DNA from: Cryoendolithus antarcticus
Lineage: Eukaryota > Ascomycota > Dothideomycetes > Cladosporiales > Cladosporiaceae
DNA length: 64,000 nucleotides
Reading direction: 5' to 3'
Assembly (NCBI GenBank): GCA_002077065.1
Contig: NAJO01000026.1
Coordinates: 434,001 to 498,000, forward strand
The notes beneath the pieces are model-generated. The model was not told where the DNA came from. It searched no databases and saw only the letters and a program-made list of their open reading frames with translations. How positions within the stretch are numbered: position 1 is the stretch's first letter; each line of letters begins with the position of its first letter. Shown piece after piece: positions 31,888-41,738 of this stretch. The translations under genes and the position numbers were made by a program.

Positions 31888-32390
31888 CTTGGGCGAGATA
31901 GTCTGAAGGCGAGCAGTAATCGAAACTCCTAGACGCTTCGTCAACAGTTGGCAGGAATGAAAAGATACCCAGGAAGACGACAGGAGTCAGGTCCGTCAGC
32001 TGGGGTGAGATTAGGCGCGCACTGTACGATTAGGGAGCATTGGCACGGTGGGACACATTGCAGTCTAGACTTTGGTACCTGCATTGACATGTCAGATTGA
32101 GGGGAGCCGGATCGACGCCACCTTTCTTGGGGCCAATATCTGAACTCTGAGACAGTCAACATCACCATAAGAATATGTTCGAATCATGAAGGCTTATGTG
32201 TACCCTCTACGCTCGTGCTATGGCTATCCCATACAATCTACTGCTCGCTGTCCTTAACGGAGGACCCTTGGCCATGGAGACCGACCAACCAGCACGTAGC
32301 AACGTCCGTGACGACCTCGACAGCCAGCTTCTTCGATCATTCCCCTTGCCATCCACACTCAAGACTTTTCCATTCGTCTAGAGAATATCC
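31888..32390. other. Intergenic upstream of ALG14
   Basis: This 503-bp region upstream of ALG14 and downstream of the next minus-strand gene should hold the ALG14 promoter. I see no gene here. Confidence 0.35.
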
Positions 32391-32942
32391 TCATTCGGAG
32401 ATCCACATTCCATCAAGCCTACTGTTCTTGATGCGCGGTCCCATGAACGCCTTGAACTCACGGTCCACGTTCATCCCCAGCCTGCGAAGCCAAAGCTCCA
32501 GCGTATGTGCCGCTGTCTCGTCACGCCACCTGCCATCTTTCTGGTAATAGTACTTGAAGGTCCATTCGCGCCTTCGATCAGGCGCACCGCCGCGCGTTGC
32601 CAAAATAGCGTCGCCCCGATTGAAATAGTGCAGGGCAGAGATCGAAGACAAATGTCTCGCGTATGGCTTGAGCATTCGTATGGCGGCTTCTTCGTTGTCG
32701 TCCCATGGGTCCACATCGATGGTGTTAATGCTGTAGAACATGGAAAGTGTCTCTTGACGGATCTGGCGGTTGATCAAGCTTAAGGCGGGCTGATGGCGGA
32801 CGCGCATCTTGACAGGATGGTCGAGACGGAGGATGAAGAAGCCGTAAACGCGGTTTCGCAGCTCCGCTGGTAGTTGGAGGAGGAGGAACATCGTCGAAGC
32901 TGACGCGGTAATTGATAAAAGAATTGGAGCGTGTGGTGGCAT
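32391..32942 (-). CDS. LPxELRxxIY family protein, short subtype
   Basis: The protein has 183 residues from the ATG at 32,942, or 166 from the in-frame ATG at 32,891; the second fits the start of the neighbouring paralogue better. The signature reads LLQLPAELRNRVYGFFI and is followed by RHQPALSLINRQIRQETLSM with FYSINTIDVDPWDD. The phrase HQPALSxINxQxRxE is shared with the gene at 33,256-33,714, so these two form a subtype distinct from the longer copies. Function unknown; a role in ubiquitin-ligase substrate recognition is only suggested by the F-box-like helix. The C-terminal part contains LELWLRRLGMNVDREFKAFM. Confidence 0.65.
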   Translation of the reverse strand: MPPHAPILLSITASASTMFLLLQLPAELRNRVYGFFILRLDHPVKMRVRHQPALSLINRQIRQETLSMFYSINTIDVDPWDDNEEAAIRMLKPYARHLSSISALHYFNRGDAILATRGGAPDRRREWTFKYYYQKDGRWRDETAAHTLELWLRRLGMNVDREFKAFMGPRIKNSRLDGMWISE

Positions 32943-33255
32943 GTCTTTGAATAAGTTATCGATGGACAATCGACGAGGATGTAGGTTAGTGGTGAGAGAG
33001 GGATGGAGAAGCAAGCGCGATTGCGGATACGGTGTAATAGTCGCTTATGCATTACCTGCGCCAGCCAGCAGTCCATGGAGCCTGGAGCATCCGGAACATG
33101 CAATGGATAGCCCGCGGATCAATCTTTGGCAGTCCAATTTGTCCACCAATACTGAGTATCAGCACTACGTTACTCGGCTAAGGCTGACCTCGTGAACACA
33201 TAACGCCAGCTGCTGCATAATTGTCAGTCACAGCGCTCACTACTACCATCTCCAC
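32943..33255. other. Intergenic between two LPxELRxxIY genes
   Basis: This 313-bp spacer may include a short terminal exon of the next gene at 33178-33212 (see that entry). I see nothing else. Confidence 0.3.
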
Positions 33256-33714
33256 TCACTTACGAAGAGGTACTGTCCAACACTGATCGTCCTTCTCTGT
33301 GCCCAAGATCCCCAGCAACCGCAGCAAATTATCGATCGTTCGAATCGCCACATTGCGCGTCATGAACATGGTGTGGTCTCCATAGTGTTGATACACCCAT
33401 CTGTGCGCCTCGTCCTCCTCCGACGTGCGCATCGCGATGATAAGCTCATCTCCACTGACAGCTTCCACGGCTTGGGTGTGCTTCGCGTACTTGAGAACAC
33501 GCTCAAGTCTCGCAGAAGACACTCCCCATCTCTTTGCCATAATGGGATTGAAGCTGTAGAAGACTGGAAGGCACTCTTCGCGGAATTGCTTGTTGATAAA
33601 GGAGAGCGCGGGTTGATGGCTTTTACAGCAAATATTTATGGGAGTATCTTCGTATGTCGCGAAGCTGTAGATGCGGTTGCGGAGTTCGCCCGGGAGGGTT
33701 AGGATGCGTGCCAT
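33256..33714 (-). CDS. LPxELRxxIY family protein, short subtype, second copy
   Basis: The 152-residue protein starts MARILTLPGELRNRIYSF, with the signature right at the N terminus. It continues with SHQPALSFINKQFREECLPV and FYSFNPIMAKRWGV, matching the gene at 32,391-32,942. The stop overlaps a consensus donor (minus-strand GTAAGTGAG from 33,263). Splicing there with a CTGAC branch site and a GCAG acceptor (intron 33213-33263, 51 nt) would replace the last three codons by a 35-nt exon ending at 33,178, giving 161 residues. I consider that splice plausible but unproven. Confidence 0.65.
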   Translation of the reverse strand: MARILTLPGELRNRIYSFATYEDTPINICCKSHQPALSFINKQFREECLPVFYSFNPIMAKRWGVSSARLERVLKYAKHTQAVEAVSGDELIIAMRTSEEDEAHRWVYQHYGDHTMFMTRNVAIRTIDNLLRLLGILGTEKDDQCWTVPLRK

Positions 33715-34121
33715 TGTTGATGTTGCTGATGGTATCAGTTGCCAAATAGCTGTGTTGTTGTGAATTTGTGTGTGATCCTAAGCGCGACACGACGAAGGTG
33801 AAGGTGTTGTGTGGTGTACTGCGCAGGGGAAGGAGCGAGCGCACTCAGCAAGTACTCTCGTGATGCCTTCTTCTCCTATGAATTTGCAGGTCTCTTGCGC
33901 TGCTATCGACTGCCCCAGGACACGAAAATCGTTGTCAAAGCGCTGAGGAGAGACACAGTCGGCCTTCCAATACTGCATGTATCTCCCACATGACATTATC
34001 CATGACACCCCTGATTAGAGCCAGCCTACCGTGGTGCGCGTGATCGCTGCATTTGAGAGACCTAACAGGGAAGGGATAGCGAGACTGAGCTTCTCACCGA
34101 CCTACCGGAGCCTCATGATCT
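33715..34121. other. Intergenic
   Basis: This 407-bp spacer between two minus-strand family members shows no gene. It should hold the promoter of the 33,714 gene. Confidence 0.3.
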
Positions 34122-34805
34122 TTACAGTAAAACCATCATGCGCCTTCGGCTGGGTGTACTGCTCACTGGGCAGACAACGTGGTCCATAACTTGAACGATC
34201 TCCAGGATCCTCAAGCGGACGGCATCAGTATTGCGACCAAAATTTCCACGTGGGAAGTCGACATGTTCAACGTGTAGCGACACGAGCTTGCTACCATAGT
34301 CGACAGCCCCAAGGATCCGCCGCAGGACGTAGATGTTGCGACTCTTACGATTCCTCTGAATGTCGCTGACGAAATGAACGCTAAGCTTTCGCACATGCTT
34401 GAAAAGCGGACATGTCATGAGCGGCCATCTAGGAGCCGTAGCAGAGGTCCGTGTATCGGTGAGCCGATTCCGGATGTGATATTCTCTACTTGAGATGTGA
34501 TGGTCGATGCGTTCAAGAGCCTCGTGCTTGATCTGCTTGCAGATTTGAAGAAGATTCGCCAGCTCAGGTAGCGGATAAGCGGCGCCTCGAGTCTGAAGGA
34601 CAGTGGTGCCGTCCGTGACAAGTGCGATATCACCTGAACTTCGCGAGGCCGGGATCGATCTGATGCCAGGCGAGTAGTGTTCTCCATTTAAGATAGGACA
34701 CAGCAGGTAATCATAGATCAGGATCCGCAGCTCAGGCGGCAGTTCGAGGAGTCTGCATGGTGCTGCAAGCGCCTCGAAGTGCAGAGCATCGGGTTTCAGC
34801 GCCAT
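34122..34805 (-). CDS. LPxELRxxIY family protein, long subtype
   Basis: The 227-residue protein starts at ATG 34,805; the frame upstream lacks an ATG. The signature is CRLLELPPELRILIYDYLL. The second block reads LPELANLLQICKQIKHEALE. The third block has CPLFKHVRKLSVHFVSDIQ, then ILGAVDYGSKLVSLHVEHV. The same order (CPLLxHVRxLxxH, DYGxxLxxLxI) occurs in the gene at 7622 and its pseudogene. This places it in the long subtype together with the gene at 35,287-36,003. Function unknown. Confidence 0.68.
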   Translation of the reverse strand: MALKPDALHFEALAAPCRLLELPPELRILIYDYLLCPILNGEHYSPGIRSIPASRSSGDIALVTDGTTVLQTRGAAYPLPELANLLQICKQIKHEALERIDHHISSREYHIRNRLTDTRTSATAPRWPLMTCPLFKHVRKLSVHFVSDIQRNRKSRNIYVLRRILGAVDYGSKLVSLHVEHVDFPRGNFGRNTDAVRLRILEIVQVMDHVVCPVSSTPSRRRMMVLL

Positions 34806-35286
34806 CTGTGGTACTGTACAATTGAGCAGGTTGTGGCAGTCAGTGCGGCTCGTATGATGTGCCAAGCTCCTCACGGCAATGCTGGAAGAGAGCAAATTTG
34901 CACAGAAGTAGTGTGAAGAGTGTCAGAGTGTCTGAGCCGTAAAATAGGTGTATATGTGCATGGGCGCTAGATGCTGCCGTCTTGGCACGACCACTGTGTC
35001 GGTACATGTACTTCAACCGTGTGAGTCAATTGATATCCCACATAAAGACGCGCAGGCCAAGGGATACTAGACTGATACCCAGGATCTCGCAACGAGAGAC
35101 TCACGGAAAGCAGATGCAAACCCTGCGGCAGCTTTGCCATCTCTTCACGGAACTCCACTCGTGCGTTTGGCGGTATCATTCGATTACTCCTGGGCACTCT
35201 TGCACTTGTGATGCGAGATTCATCGTATGCAATATTGCGGTTCTAAGATTTGATCGCTCGATACTAGTGAAGACTCTGCTGCGTCG
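34806..35286. other. Intergenic between two LPxELRxxIY genes
   Basis: In this 481-bp spacer I see no coding frame with family motifs and no repeat. Confidence 0.3.
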
Positions 35287-36003
35287 TCAGATGCCTCGTC
35301 TATCGGGTTGAATCCAGTCTCGCAGGGCTTTTCGATCTGGCGTAATCGTATAAGCACACTTCAGCCGATTCAACGTTTCGAACAGATACAAGCACTCCGT
35401 CCTGGGCCAATATGTGAGCAAAGTCCAAATTCGTAACGAGTGTAGCTTCGATCCATAGTCGAGGCATAGCAACAGACGTCGGAGCGAGTGCATCTCTTGT
35501 GCTAGATAGCTGACGTCCTGCCAACGGCAGGGCAGCTTGATGTACAGATTGCGAATGTGCATTAGGGCAGGATATGCCTGGATCGGCCATGATTCGCGTG
35601 CGAACACTGTCGGCGGTGGTCCGAAAGAGATCGGCGCATTTCTGAGAATGACCTGGTAATGCCTGCTCTCGAGGCAATCCTCGAGCAGCGGTGCTGCTTC
35701 GTTCCGCATCTGCTTACAGACTCGTAGAATCGAGGTCAGTTGGAACAGGGACTCGCTGCCGTGGTCGAGTCCGTTAAGTCGCCTGCCATCTGTCCATAGT
35801 CGAACGCCGCCGTCTTTGAAATCATGAGTCACTGTGCAGTATGGTGGGCATTCCTCGCCCGCGCACCACGTGCTCATACGCGCCAACAGGCATTCGTAAA
35901 TAAACAGGCGCAGCTCTGCCGGCAGTTCCAGAAGGAAGCTGCGCTTTGATGTCGGCGGATGAGTTTTCTGTAGTCCCAGCCCCCGCCGACGAGTAAGATC
36001 CAT
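35287..36003 (-). CDS. LPxELRxxIY family protein, long subtype, second copy
   Basis: The 238-residue protein starts at ATG 36,003, giving MDLTRRRGLGLQKTHPPTSK and then FLLELPAELRLFIYECLLAR. The middle has LTSILRVCKQMRNEAAPLLE. The C-terminal part reads YPALMHIRNLYIKLPCRW, LDYGSKLHSLRIWTLLTYWP and LNRLKCAYTITPDRKAL. The last two segments align well with the C terminus of the gene at 7622 (LQTLHITGIATWWPW and LNQIKCVFTMEPDRTLL), which links the two clusters 26 kb apart. Function unknown. Confidence 0.7.
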   Translation of the reverse strand: MDLTRRRGLGLQKTHPPTSKRSFLLELPAELRLFIYECLLARMSTWCAGEECPPYCTVTHDFKDGGVRLWTDGRRLNGLDHGSESLFQLTSILRVCKQMRNEAAPLLEDCLESRHYQVILRNAPISFGPPPTVFARESWPIQAYPALMHIRNLYIKLPCRWQDVSYLAQEMHSLRRLLLCLDYGSKLHSLRIWTLLTYWPRTECLYLFETLNRLKCAYTITPDRKALRDWIQPDRRGI

Positions 36004-36362
36004 CGCAATGACCTGCCGCTTCTTGCACTGCTGATCGCCAAATTGAACAGTGTAAGGTTGAACGATAACATGAAGCTTGAACGAGAGCGAGCAGATCAGG
36101 AGTGAGGTGATACACCTAGTCAGCTTGGCACCATGCGGCAACCTGGGCAGGAGCGAATGAGTTACAAGGTCGTTGTAATATAACTATCTTCGTACTTCAG
36201 CACTCGCCATGATTTACACGCCAGAGACTCAGGTCTAGATTCATCCCCTCAAGCGCCGGTCTCTTCTGACAGTATGGCGACTTATCCGCACAAGATTGCA
36301 AACTAGTGTGTTGTCCGAGGAATGTTGTGTACAGTCTATATTTACAGTACAGGACGTCCGTG
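36004..36362. other. Intergenic upstream of the LPxELRxxIY gene
   Basis: This 359-bp spacer precedes the 3' end of the ribosomal protein gene. I see nothing beyond presumed promoter and 3' UTR. Confidence 0.3.
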
Positions 36363-37415
36363 TTACGCAGGCACACTCGCAACCTTGCCCCTCTTCGCCG
36401 CCTCGCTCGCCATGACCTCACCAATCTTCGCCAACTGCTCATCTGTCAACTCTCTCGACTCTGCCGCCTTAGCCTTCCTCCGTACTTCGGCCAGCTCCTG
36501 CAATGGTGTCCGCATGGTCAAATGTAGATCTTTCCTCTGCTCCTCCTTCGCCGCCTGTGCTTCGATCTTCTGCGTGAACTCATACGAATGCCTCGTCCTG
36601 AACTTCGAGTACTTATTCCTCAGCTCATCAATGACCGAAGCCGGCATTGGCCAATTTAATAGTAAAGGCGTATGCGTCACCTCGTCCACGCTCCTCCTCA
36701 GCGTGTCGTCCTCGTGATCCTGAAACTCCGGCTCGATGACCTCCGGCCACGGTATTAGCGTATTCGTCCCAGGCACAGCCCTCATGCCTTGATCCCACTC
36801 CTTCTTCACCTTATCCCATTCCCGATTCACGCACGTCAGCTTCTCAACAACCACGTCCCTCAGCTTGCCCGTCGCCGGGTCCGGTAGAGGGTACACCAGC
36901 CTCACATCCTCAATCGGCACCATAATGGCGATCGGCTGCACGCTATCCTTCCCAGTCGTATCCCTCTGATTGACCCAACTCGGCACCGCAACATCAGCCA
37001 CGTTGATACCCTTTAAACGCACCGCGCCCTTCTCCCGCTGCACCTCCTCAACCTCCGCGATCTTGCCCTTCTCCCTACCCTTAGTCACAACCACCCGATC
37101 TCCCTCGCTGACCCAATACCATTTCGGCAGACTCCGTGGATGCCGGTCCGGCAAGTTGAAGCTGTACAGACTCAACGCGCCATGTGTCTTCGCTTTATCA
37201 CCCACATCTCGTCGCGGTGCAAGGAGTCCTCGTGACCAGGCTTCTGCGCGCTCTTTCCGTGCTGTGACTATAAGGGCGTGGTTGTCGCCGCGAATTCGGA
37301 GGGAATCGCGCTTGCGGTTCCAGGACTTGCCTTTTTCGAGGTGATCGATCTCTTTGGAGAGGCGTTTGGCCGCGTGGCGGTGGGCGATTTTGGAGCGCTG
37401 AACGACTTTCTCCAT
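36363..37415 (-). CDS. MRPL40: Mitochondrial large-subunit ribosomal protein uL24m (MRPL40-type, KOW domain)
   Basis: This is a structural protein of the mitochondrial 54S ribosomal subunit. The 350-residue frame starts at ATG 37,415 (MEKVVQRSKIAHRHAAKRLS); the upstream extension is rejected because the basic family start lies here. A KOW motif sits at about 101-125 (WVSEGDRVVVTKGREKGKIA), followed by GAVRLKGINVADVAVPSWV, which matches the L24 fold. The C-terminal half (PIAIMVPIEDVRLVYPLPDP and later NWPMPASVIDELRNKYSKFR) is the fungal mitochondrial extension. A Lys/Arg/Glu-rich tail closes the protein. It is head-to-tail with the AYR1-like gene, 309 bp away. Confidence 0.88.
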   Translation of the reverse strand: MEKVVQRSKIAHRHAAKRLSKEIDHLEKGKSWNRKRDSLRIRGDNHALIVTARKERAEAWSRGLLAPRRDVGDKAKTHGALSLYSFNLPDRHPRSLPKWYWVSEGDRVVVTKGREKGKIAEVEEVQREKGAVRLKGINVADVAVPSWVNQRDTTGKDSVQPIAIMVPIEDVRLVYPLPDPATGKLRDVVVEKLTCVNREWDKVKKEWDQGMRAVPGTNTLIPWPEVIEPEFQDHEDDTLRRSVDEVTHTPLLLNWPMPASVIDELRNKYSKFRTRHSYEFTQKIEAQAAKEEQRKDLHLTMRTPLQELAEVRRKAKAAESRELTDEQLAKIGEVMASEAAKRGKVASVPA

Positions 37416-37724
37416 TGTGGGCGGTTGACAGGATGGGCTCAATCGAGAGAAGAGTGAATCAGGGGTGCTCCTGTCAGTCTGGCAATATGCATGGGAGTGT
37501 GAAGTGAATGGTTGCCGAGTAGTCATTCCCGATTGGGTGGAAATGCATTGGACCCACAATAATTACATGCAGGTGCCTGCCCTCGAGATTCGAGCAAGCT
37601 ACTTGAGACGTTCGGTAAATGTTCTGGAGCCAGCGATAGACATGTAGGTGCTGTTGCTTCGATATAGCTGGTGAATAAACTGAGGAAGACTCCGCTTAGA
37701 TCATGTCCCGCCGTTTTGCTGCCC
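37416..37724. other. Intergenic upstream of the uL24m gene
   Basis: This 309-bp spacer is the presumed promoter of the ribosomal protein gene and the 3' flank of the next minus-strand gene. I see nothing else. Confidence 0.3.
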
Positions 37725-38585
37725 TCACGGCTTCCTTACAATCTTCTCCACCTTGTAAAACCCCGTCAACTTCTTCAAAGGCCCACTCAACCAACTCATT
37801 GGGAACCAGCTCGCAAGTCTAACCTGCGATGCCCCTTTCCCCCTCCAGATGACATTTGGTGGCGAGCTAGACAGCAGATCCCCTACCACACCCTTCGCCC
37901 AAGCCTCAGCCGTGATGCCTCCGTTCTCCAAGAACTCGCCCCTCAGCGCCGGGTCAATGACTTCCTTCGCAGCCGCATAGATAGACGTCTCCGGCAGCCC
38001 GCCCTCCTTCGCCCGAGCATTCTTAACGATCTCAGTGTTGACTGCGCCGGTCTTGAGTTCGATAACCTTGATGCCGAAGCTCACCTCTAGCTCCTCTCGC
38101 ATGATCGTGGTGAACATCGACATTGCCGCCTTGCTTGCTGCGTAAGCTGCGTGGTAGGGTATGGCTGCATGCGCGACAGTCGAGGTGTGATTCACGACCA
38201 TGCCTTTGCTTGACTTCAACAGCAGCGGCAGAGCTGCTTGAGATAGCGCCACATTGCCCCATACGTTCAGATCGAAGAGCGCTTTGCCCTCCTCCAGCGA
38301 CATGTCAGCCACGGTCATCACGTAGCTGGCGCCGGCGTTGTTGACAAGGATGTCCAGCTTAGGAATGTCTGCTAAGCAAGCGGCGATGGACTCTGCGGAT
38401 GAAATGTCGAGGGTCTTGAGGTCGACATCTGGGCCGAGAGTTGCGAGAGAGGCCATTTTAGCAGGGTTCCGCGCGGTGGCGTAGACGTGTAGGCCGGCAG
38501 CATGGAACTCCTTGACCAAGGCGGCGCCCATACCTCCATCTGAGCAGCCGGTGATGAGGACTGTACGTTTCTTGAGGTCGGCCAT
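37725..38585 (-). CDS. AYR1-like short-chain dehydrogenase (1-acyldihydroxyacetone-phosphate reductase type)
   Basis: Ayr1 reduces 1-acyl-dihydroxyacetone phosphate with NADPH at lipid droplets and the ER during phosphatidic acid synthesis. The 286-residue frame has VLITGCSDGGMGAALVKEFH as cofactor motif (a variant with GGMG in place of the usual GIG). The Arg in YATARNPAKM favours NADPH. NNAG is at about 82-85, the active-site Ser at about 135 (HTSTVAH), and YAASK gives Tyr148 and Lys152. The C-terminal region (NVIWRGKGASQVRLASWFP and WLSGPLKKLTGFYKV) resembles Ayr1-type proteins, which carry a membrane-associating tail. Substrate remains uncertain, because many fungal SDRs share this organisation. 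A TATATA element lies about 130 bp upstream. Confidence 0.8.
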   Translation of the reverse strand: MADLKKRTVLITGCSDGGMGAALVKEFHAAGLHVYATARNPAKMASLATLGPDVDLKTLDISSAESIAACLADIPKLDILVNNAGASYVMTVADMSLEEGKALFDLNVWGNVALSQAALPLLLKSSKGMVVNHTSTVAHAAIPYHAAYAASKAAMSMFTTIMREELEVSFGIKVIELKTGAVNTEIVKNARAKEGGLPETSIYAAAKEVIDPALRGEFLENGGITAEAWAKGVVGDLLSSSPPNVIWRGKGASQVRLASWFPMSWLSGPLKKLTGFYKVEKIVRKP

Positions 38586-39419
38586 GGCGATGATCGTGTG
38601 TTACGTTTTCGATGAGCTGGTAAGGCGTGGTCCGCTGTCGAGGCTCTCAGAATGCTAGAGTGGAGAGGATGTGGAGAGAGGAATGTGAATGTGCTCCCTT
38701 ACCTCATGCGATGGCTGAAATATATACCATCCAGTGTAGTCGTTGATACAGCTGTTTGAGCGGAATCACGATATAGAATATCGACCTGCTCCGCTCCCCG
38801 AATCTTGTTACCTAGACATGCATCTCGCTAATCGGCTCAGAAGCTTGGGCGGTTACAATGATCGAACATGAGTGATCGGACAGCATGGACGCTTAAAGAT
38901 ACATATAGTGCGGCTTCGACAGTGAGATTTTGTGAAGAATGGGTGCCGTGTTCGAAGAAAGTAGAATGACAGATCGAGCACCTGGCTGGAAGGGCAGACT
39001 CATCGATTCGGTACCATGCGGCATATTCTCGGAGGCCTCAACTGCCGGATGTGAGGGACCAAGATCGCCCACCTGGCTCCGACCAAGTGTGCTTGATATA
39101 TGGAGCATTGCCCTCTGCAGCATGTTCTCAGGCTAGACCTCACGTCAACGATACTCTGTTCTTGCTCACACGAGCAAGTGTTCACTCAGATGTCAATCGA
39201 TAACGAAGCTGTAAGTTGAGGTGCAGCGGTCACGCAAGGAGCCATTCCGAATGACCCCGCGATCGGCGTTTCGAAAAATCTTACGTTCACTCCCTCACCG
39301 CGCTCACTTCTTTCACCCACCAACACCACACCTTTCCTCAATCAGCACCCATCTCCCCCTCTCCCATCATAAATCCCAGCATACTCTCTACACGCACACT
39401 CTCCACCACAGCACTCAAG
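38586..39419. promoter_or_regulatory. Divergent promoter region of AYR1-like and MET6
   Basis: This 834-bp region separates two divergent genes. On the AYR1-like side there is an AATATATACC element near 38,719. The last about 120 bp before MET6 are strongly pyrimidine-rich (C, CA and CT runs), a usual feature of highly expressed filamentous-fungal genes. No other gene is seen. Confidence 0.45.
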
Positions 39420-41738
39420 ATGGTGCAGTCATCCGTCCTCGGCTTCCCTCGCATGGGCAGGCTGCGTGACCTCAAGAAAGCCAATGAATCATACTGGGGC
39501 GGGAAGCTGTCCCGCGAGGATCTTCTCGCAGAGGGCAAGAGACTGAGACTCGAGCACTGGAAAATTCAGAAGGATGCCGGCGTCGATATCATCCCCAGCA
39601 ATGACTTCGCTTACTACGATCATGTGCTCGACCACATCCAGATGTTCAATGCCATCCCCGAGCGATACAGCCAGCACAAGCTCGAGCCCATCGATGAGTA
39701 CTTCGCCATGGGTCGTGGACACCAGAAGGATGGTATCGATGTGCCCAGCTTGGAGATGGTGAAGTGGTTCGACTCGAACTACCACTACGTCAAGCCTACC
39801 CTTCAAGACAACCAGACCTTCACGCTCGCACAAGATCCCAAGCCAGTGCGTGAATTTCTCGAGGCCAAGGAGGCGGGTATCATCACACGCCCCGTGCTTG
39901 TCGGTCCCGTGTCCTTCCTCGCACTTGGCAAGGCCGACCGTGGCCAGTCAGTCGACCCAATCTCCCTACTTGAGAAGCTCCTGCCCGTCTACGAGGAGCT
40001 CCTTCAAAAGCTCAAGGAGGCTGGTGCCGAGACTGTCCAGATCGACGAGCCAGTCCTCGTCTTTGACCTGCCCACGAAGGTGAAGAACGCTTTCAAGCCT
40101 GCATACGAGAAGCTGTCTGCCCTGCAAGGCAACAAGGGCCCTCAGATCGTACTCGCCACCTACTTCGGTGATGTCGTACACAACTTCGACATCATCGACA
40201 GCGCACTCCAGAACACTTACGGTCTCCACGTCGATCTTGTCCGCAACCCAGAGCAGCTTACGAAGGTTCTCGAGCACCTCGGACCTAAGCAGATTCTGTC
40301 CGCTGGTGTGGTCGATGGGCGCAACATCTGGAAGTCCAACTTCAAGAAGGCCATTGAGACTGTCGAGACCGCGGTGCAGAAGCTCGGCAAAGAGCGTGTG
40401 ATCGTCGCCACTTCCAGCTCCCTTCTCCATACTCCTCACACTCTTGCAAGCGAGAAAAAGCTTGATGAGGAGGTCCGTGACTGGTTCTCGTTCGCCAGTG
40501 AGAAGGCCACAGAGGTCAGCGTCATTGCCAAGGCTGTGACCGAGGGAGCCAATTCGGTCAAGAGCGAGCTTGAGGCCAACGCCAAGAGCGTACAGTCGCG
40601 TGCTACTTCAAAGCGCACCAACAACCCTGAAGTCAAGAAGCGCCAGGAGGCTGTCACAAAGGAGCAGCACGAGCGCCAATCATCGTTCACTGAGCGTTAC
40701 GAGCAGCAGAAGAAGCATCTCAAGCTTCCCACCTTCCCTACTACCACAATCGGCTCGTTCCCTCAGACCCAGGACATCCGCATTCAGCGTAACAAGTTTA
40801 CCAAGGGTGAGATCACCGCCGAGGAGTACGAGAAGTTCATCGAGAAGGAGATCCGCGATGTCATTGCCATCCAGGACGAGCTCGACCTCGACGTGTACGT
40901 GCATGGCGAGCCAGAACGTAACGACATGGTGCAGTACTTCGGTGAGCGTCTCGAGGGCTACGCCTTCACGACACACGCCTGGGTGCAGTCATACGGCTCG
41001 CGCTGCGTGCGTCCTCCGATCATCGTCGGCGATATCTCCAGGCCTGCGCCAATGACCGTCAAGGAGAGTAAGTACGCCGCCTCAGTCAGCAAGAAGCCCA
41101 TGAAGGGCATGCTGACAGGTCCGATTACCTGCCTTCGCTGGTCGTTCTTCCGTGACGACGTTCACCAGTCCGTCCAGGCTCAGCAGCTCGCGCTCGCACT
41201 CCGCGACGAGGTCGTTGATCTCGAGGCCGCCGGCATCTACGTCATTCAGATTGACGAGCCTGCGCTCCGCGAGGGTCTTCCTCTCCGTGCCGGCGCCGAG
41301 CGTGAGAAGTACCTCAGTTGGGCTGTCGACAGCTTCAAGCTCTCCGCTGCTGGTGTCAAGGACTCCACCCAGATCCACTCTCACTTCTGCTACTCTGAGT
41401 TCCAAGACTTCTTCCACGCCATCGCTGCGCTCGACGCCGATGTCCTCTCCATCGAGAACAGCAAGTCTGACGCCAAGCTCCTCAAGGTCTTCATCGATGA
41501 GGCCTACCCACGTCACATCGGCCCTGGTGTCTACGACATCCACAGCCCGCGTATCCCTAGCGAGCAGGAGATCAAGGATCGTCTGGCAGAGATGCTGCAG
41601 TACCTCAAGCCTGAGCAGCTGTGGGTCAACCCTGACTGCGGTCTCAAGACACGTCAATGGAAGGAGACCAAGCAGGCGCTCACCAACATGGTCAACGCGG
41701 CCAAGTTCAACCGCGAGAAGTACGCCAAGTCTTCTTAG
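39420..41738 (+). CDS. MET6: Cobalamin-independent methionine synthase
   Basis: The enzyme transfers a methyl group from 5-methyltetrahydropteroyl-triglutamate to homocysteine to make methionine in the cytosol. The single-exon protein has 772 residues, the usual length for fungal Met6. The N terminus (VQSSVLGFPRMGRLRDLKKA) and the second-barrel motif TIGSFPQTQDIRI are diagnostic. Zinc ligands are His653 and Cys657-type residues within IHSHFCYSEF and Cys740 in NPDCGLKTR. IQIDEPALREGLPLR is the homocysteine/Glu site. Codon use is strongly biased to C-ending codons and AAG/GAG, unlike the neighbours, as expected for a very highly expressed gene. The pyrimidine-rich leader before the ATG agrees with this. 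Confidence 0.98.
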   Translation: MVQSSVLGFPRMGRLRDLKKANESYWGGKLSREDLLAEGKRLRLEHWKIQKDAGVDIIPSNDFAYYDHVLDHIQMFNAIPERYSQHKLEPIDEYFAMGRGHQKDGIDVPSLEMVKWFDSNYHYVKPTLQDNQTFTLAQDPKPVREFLEAKEAGIITRPVLVGPVSFLALGKADRGQSVDPISLLEKLLPVYEELLQKLKEAGAETVQIDEPVLVFDLPTKVKNAFKPAYEKLSALQGNKGPQIVLATYFGDVVHNFDIIDSALQNTYGLHVDLVRNPEQLTKVLEHLGPKQILSAGVVDGRNIWKSNFKKAIETVETAVQKLGKERVIVATSSSLLHTPHTLASEKKLDEEVRDWFSFASEKATEVSVIAKAVTEGANSVKSELEANAKSVQSRATSKRTNNPEVKKRQEAVTKEQHERQSSFTERYEQQKKHLKLPTFPTTTIGSFPQTQDIRIQRNKFTKGEITAEEYEKFIEKEIRDVIAIQDELDLDVYVHGEPERNDMVQYFGERLEGYAFTTHAWVQSYGSRCVRPPIIVGDISRPAPMTVKESKYAASVSKKPMKGMLTGPITCLRWSFFRDDVHQSVQAQQLALALRDEVVDLEAAGIYVIQIDEPALREGLPLRAGAEREKYLSWAVDSFKLSAAGVKDSTQIHSHFCYSEFQDFFHAIAALDADVLSIENSKSDAKLLKVFIDEAYPRHIGPGVYDIHSPRIPSEQEIKDRLAEMLQYLKPEQLWVNPDCGLKTRQWKETKQALTNMVNAAKFNREKYAKSS

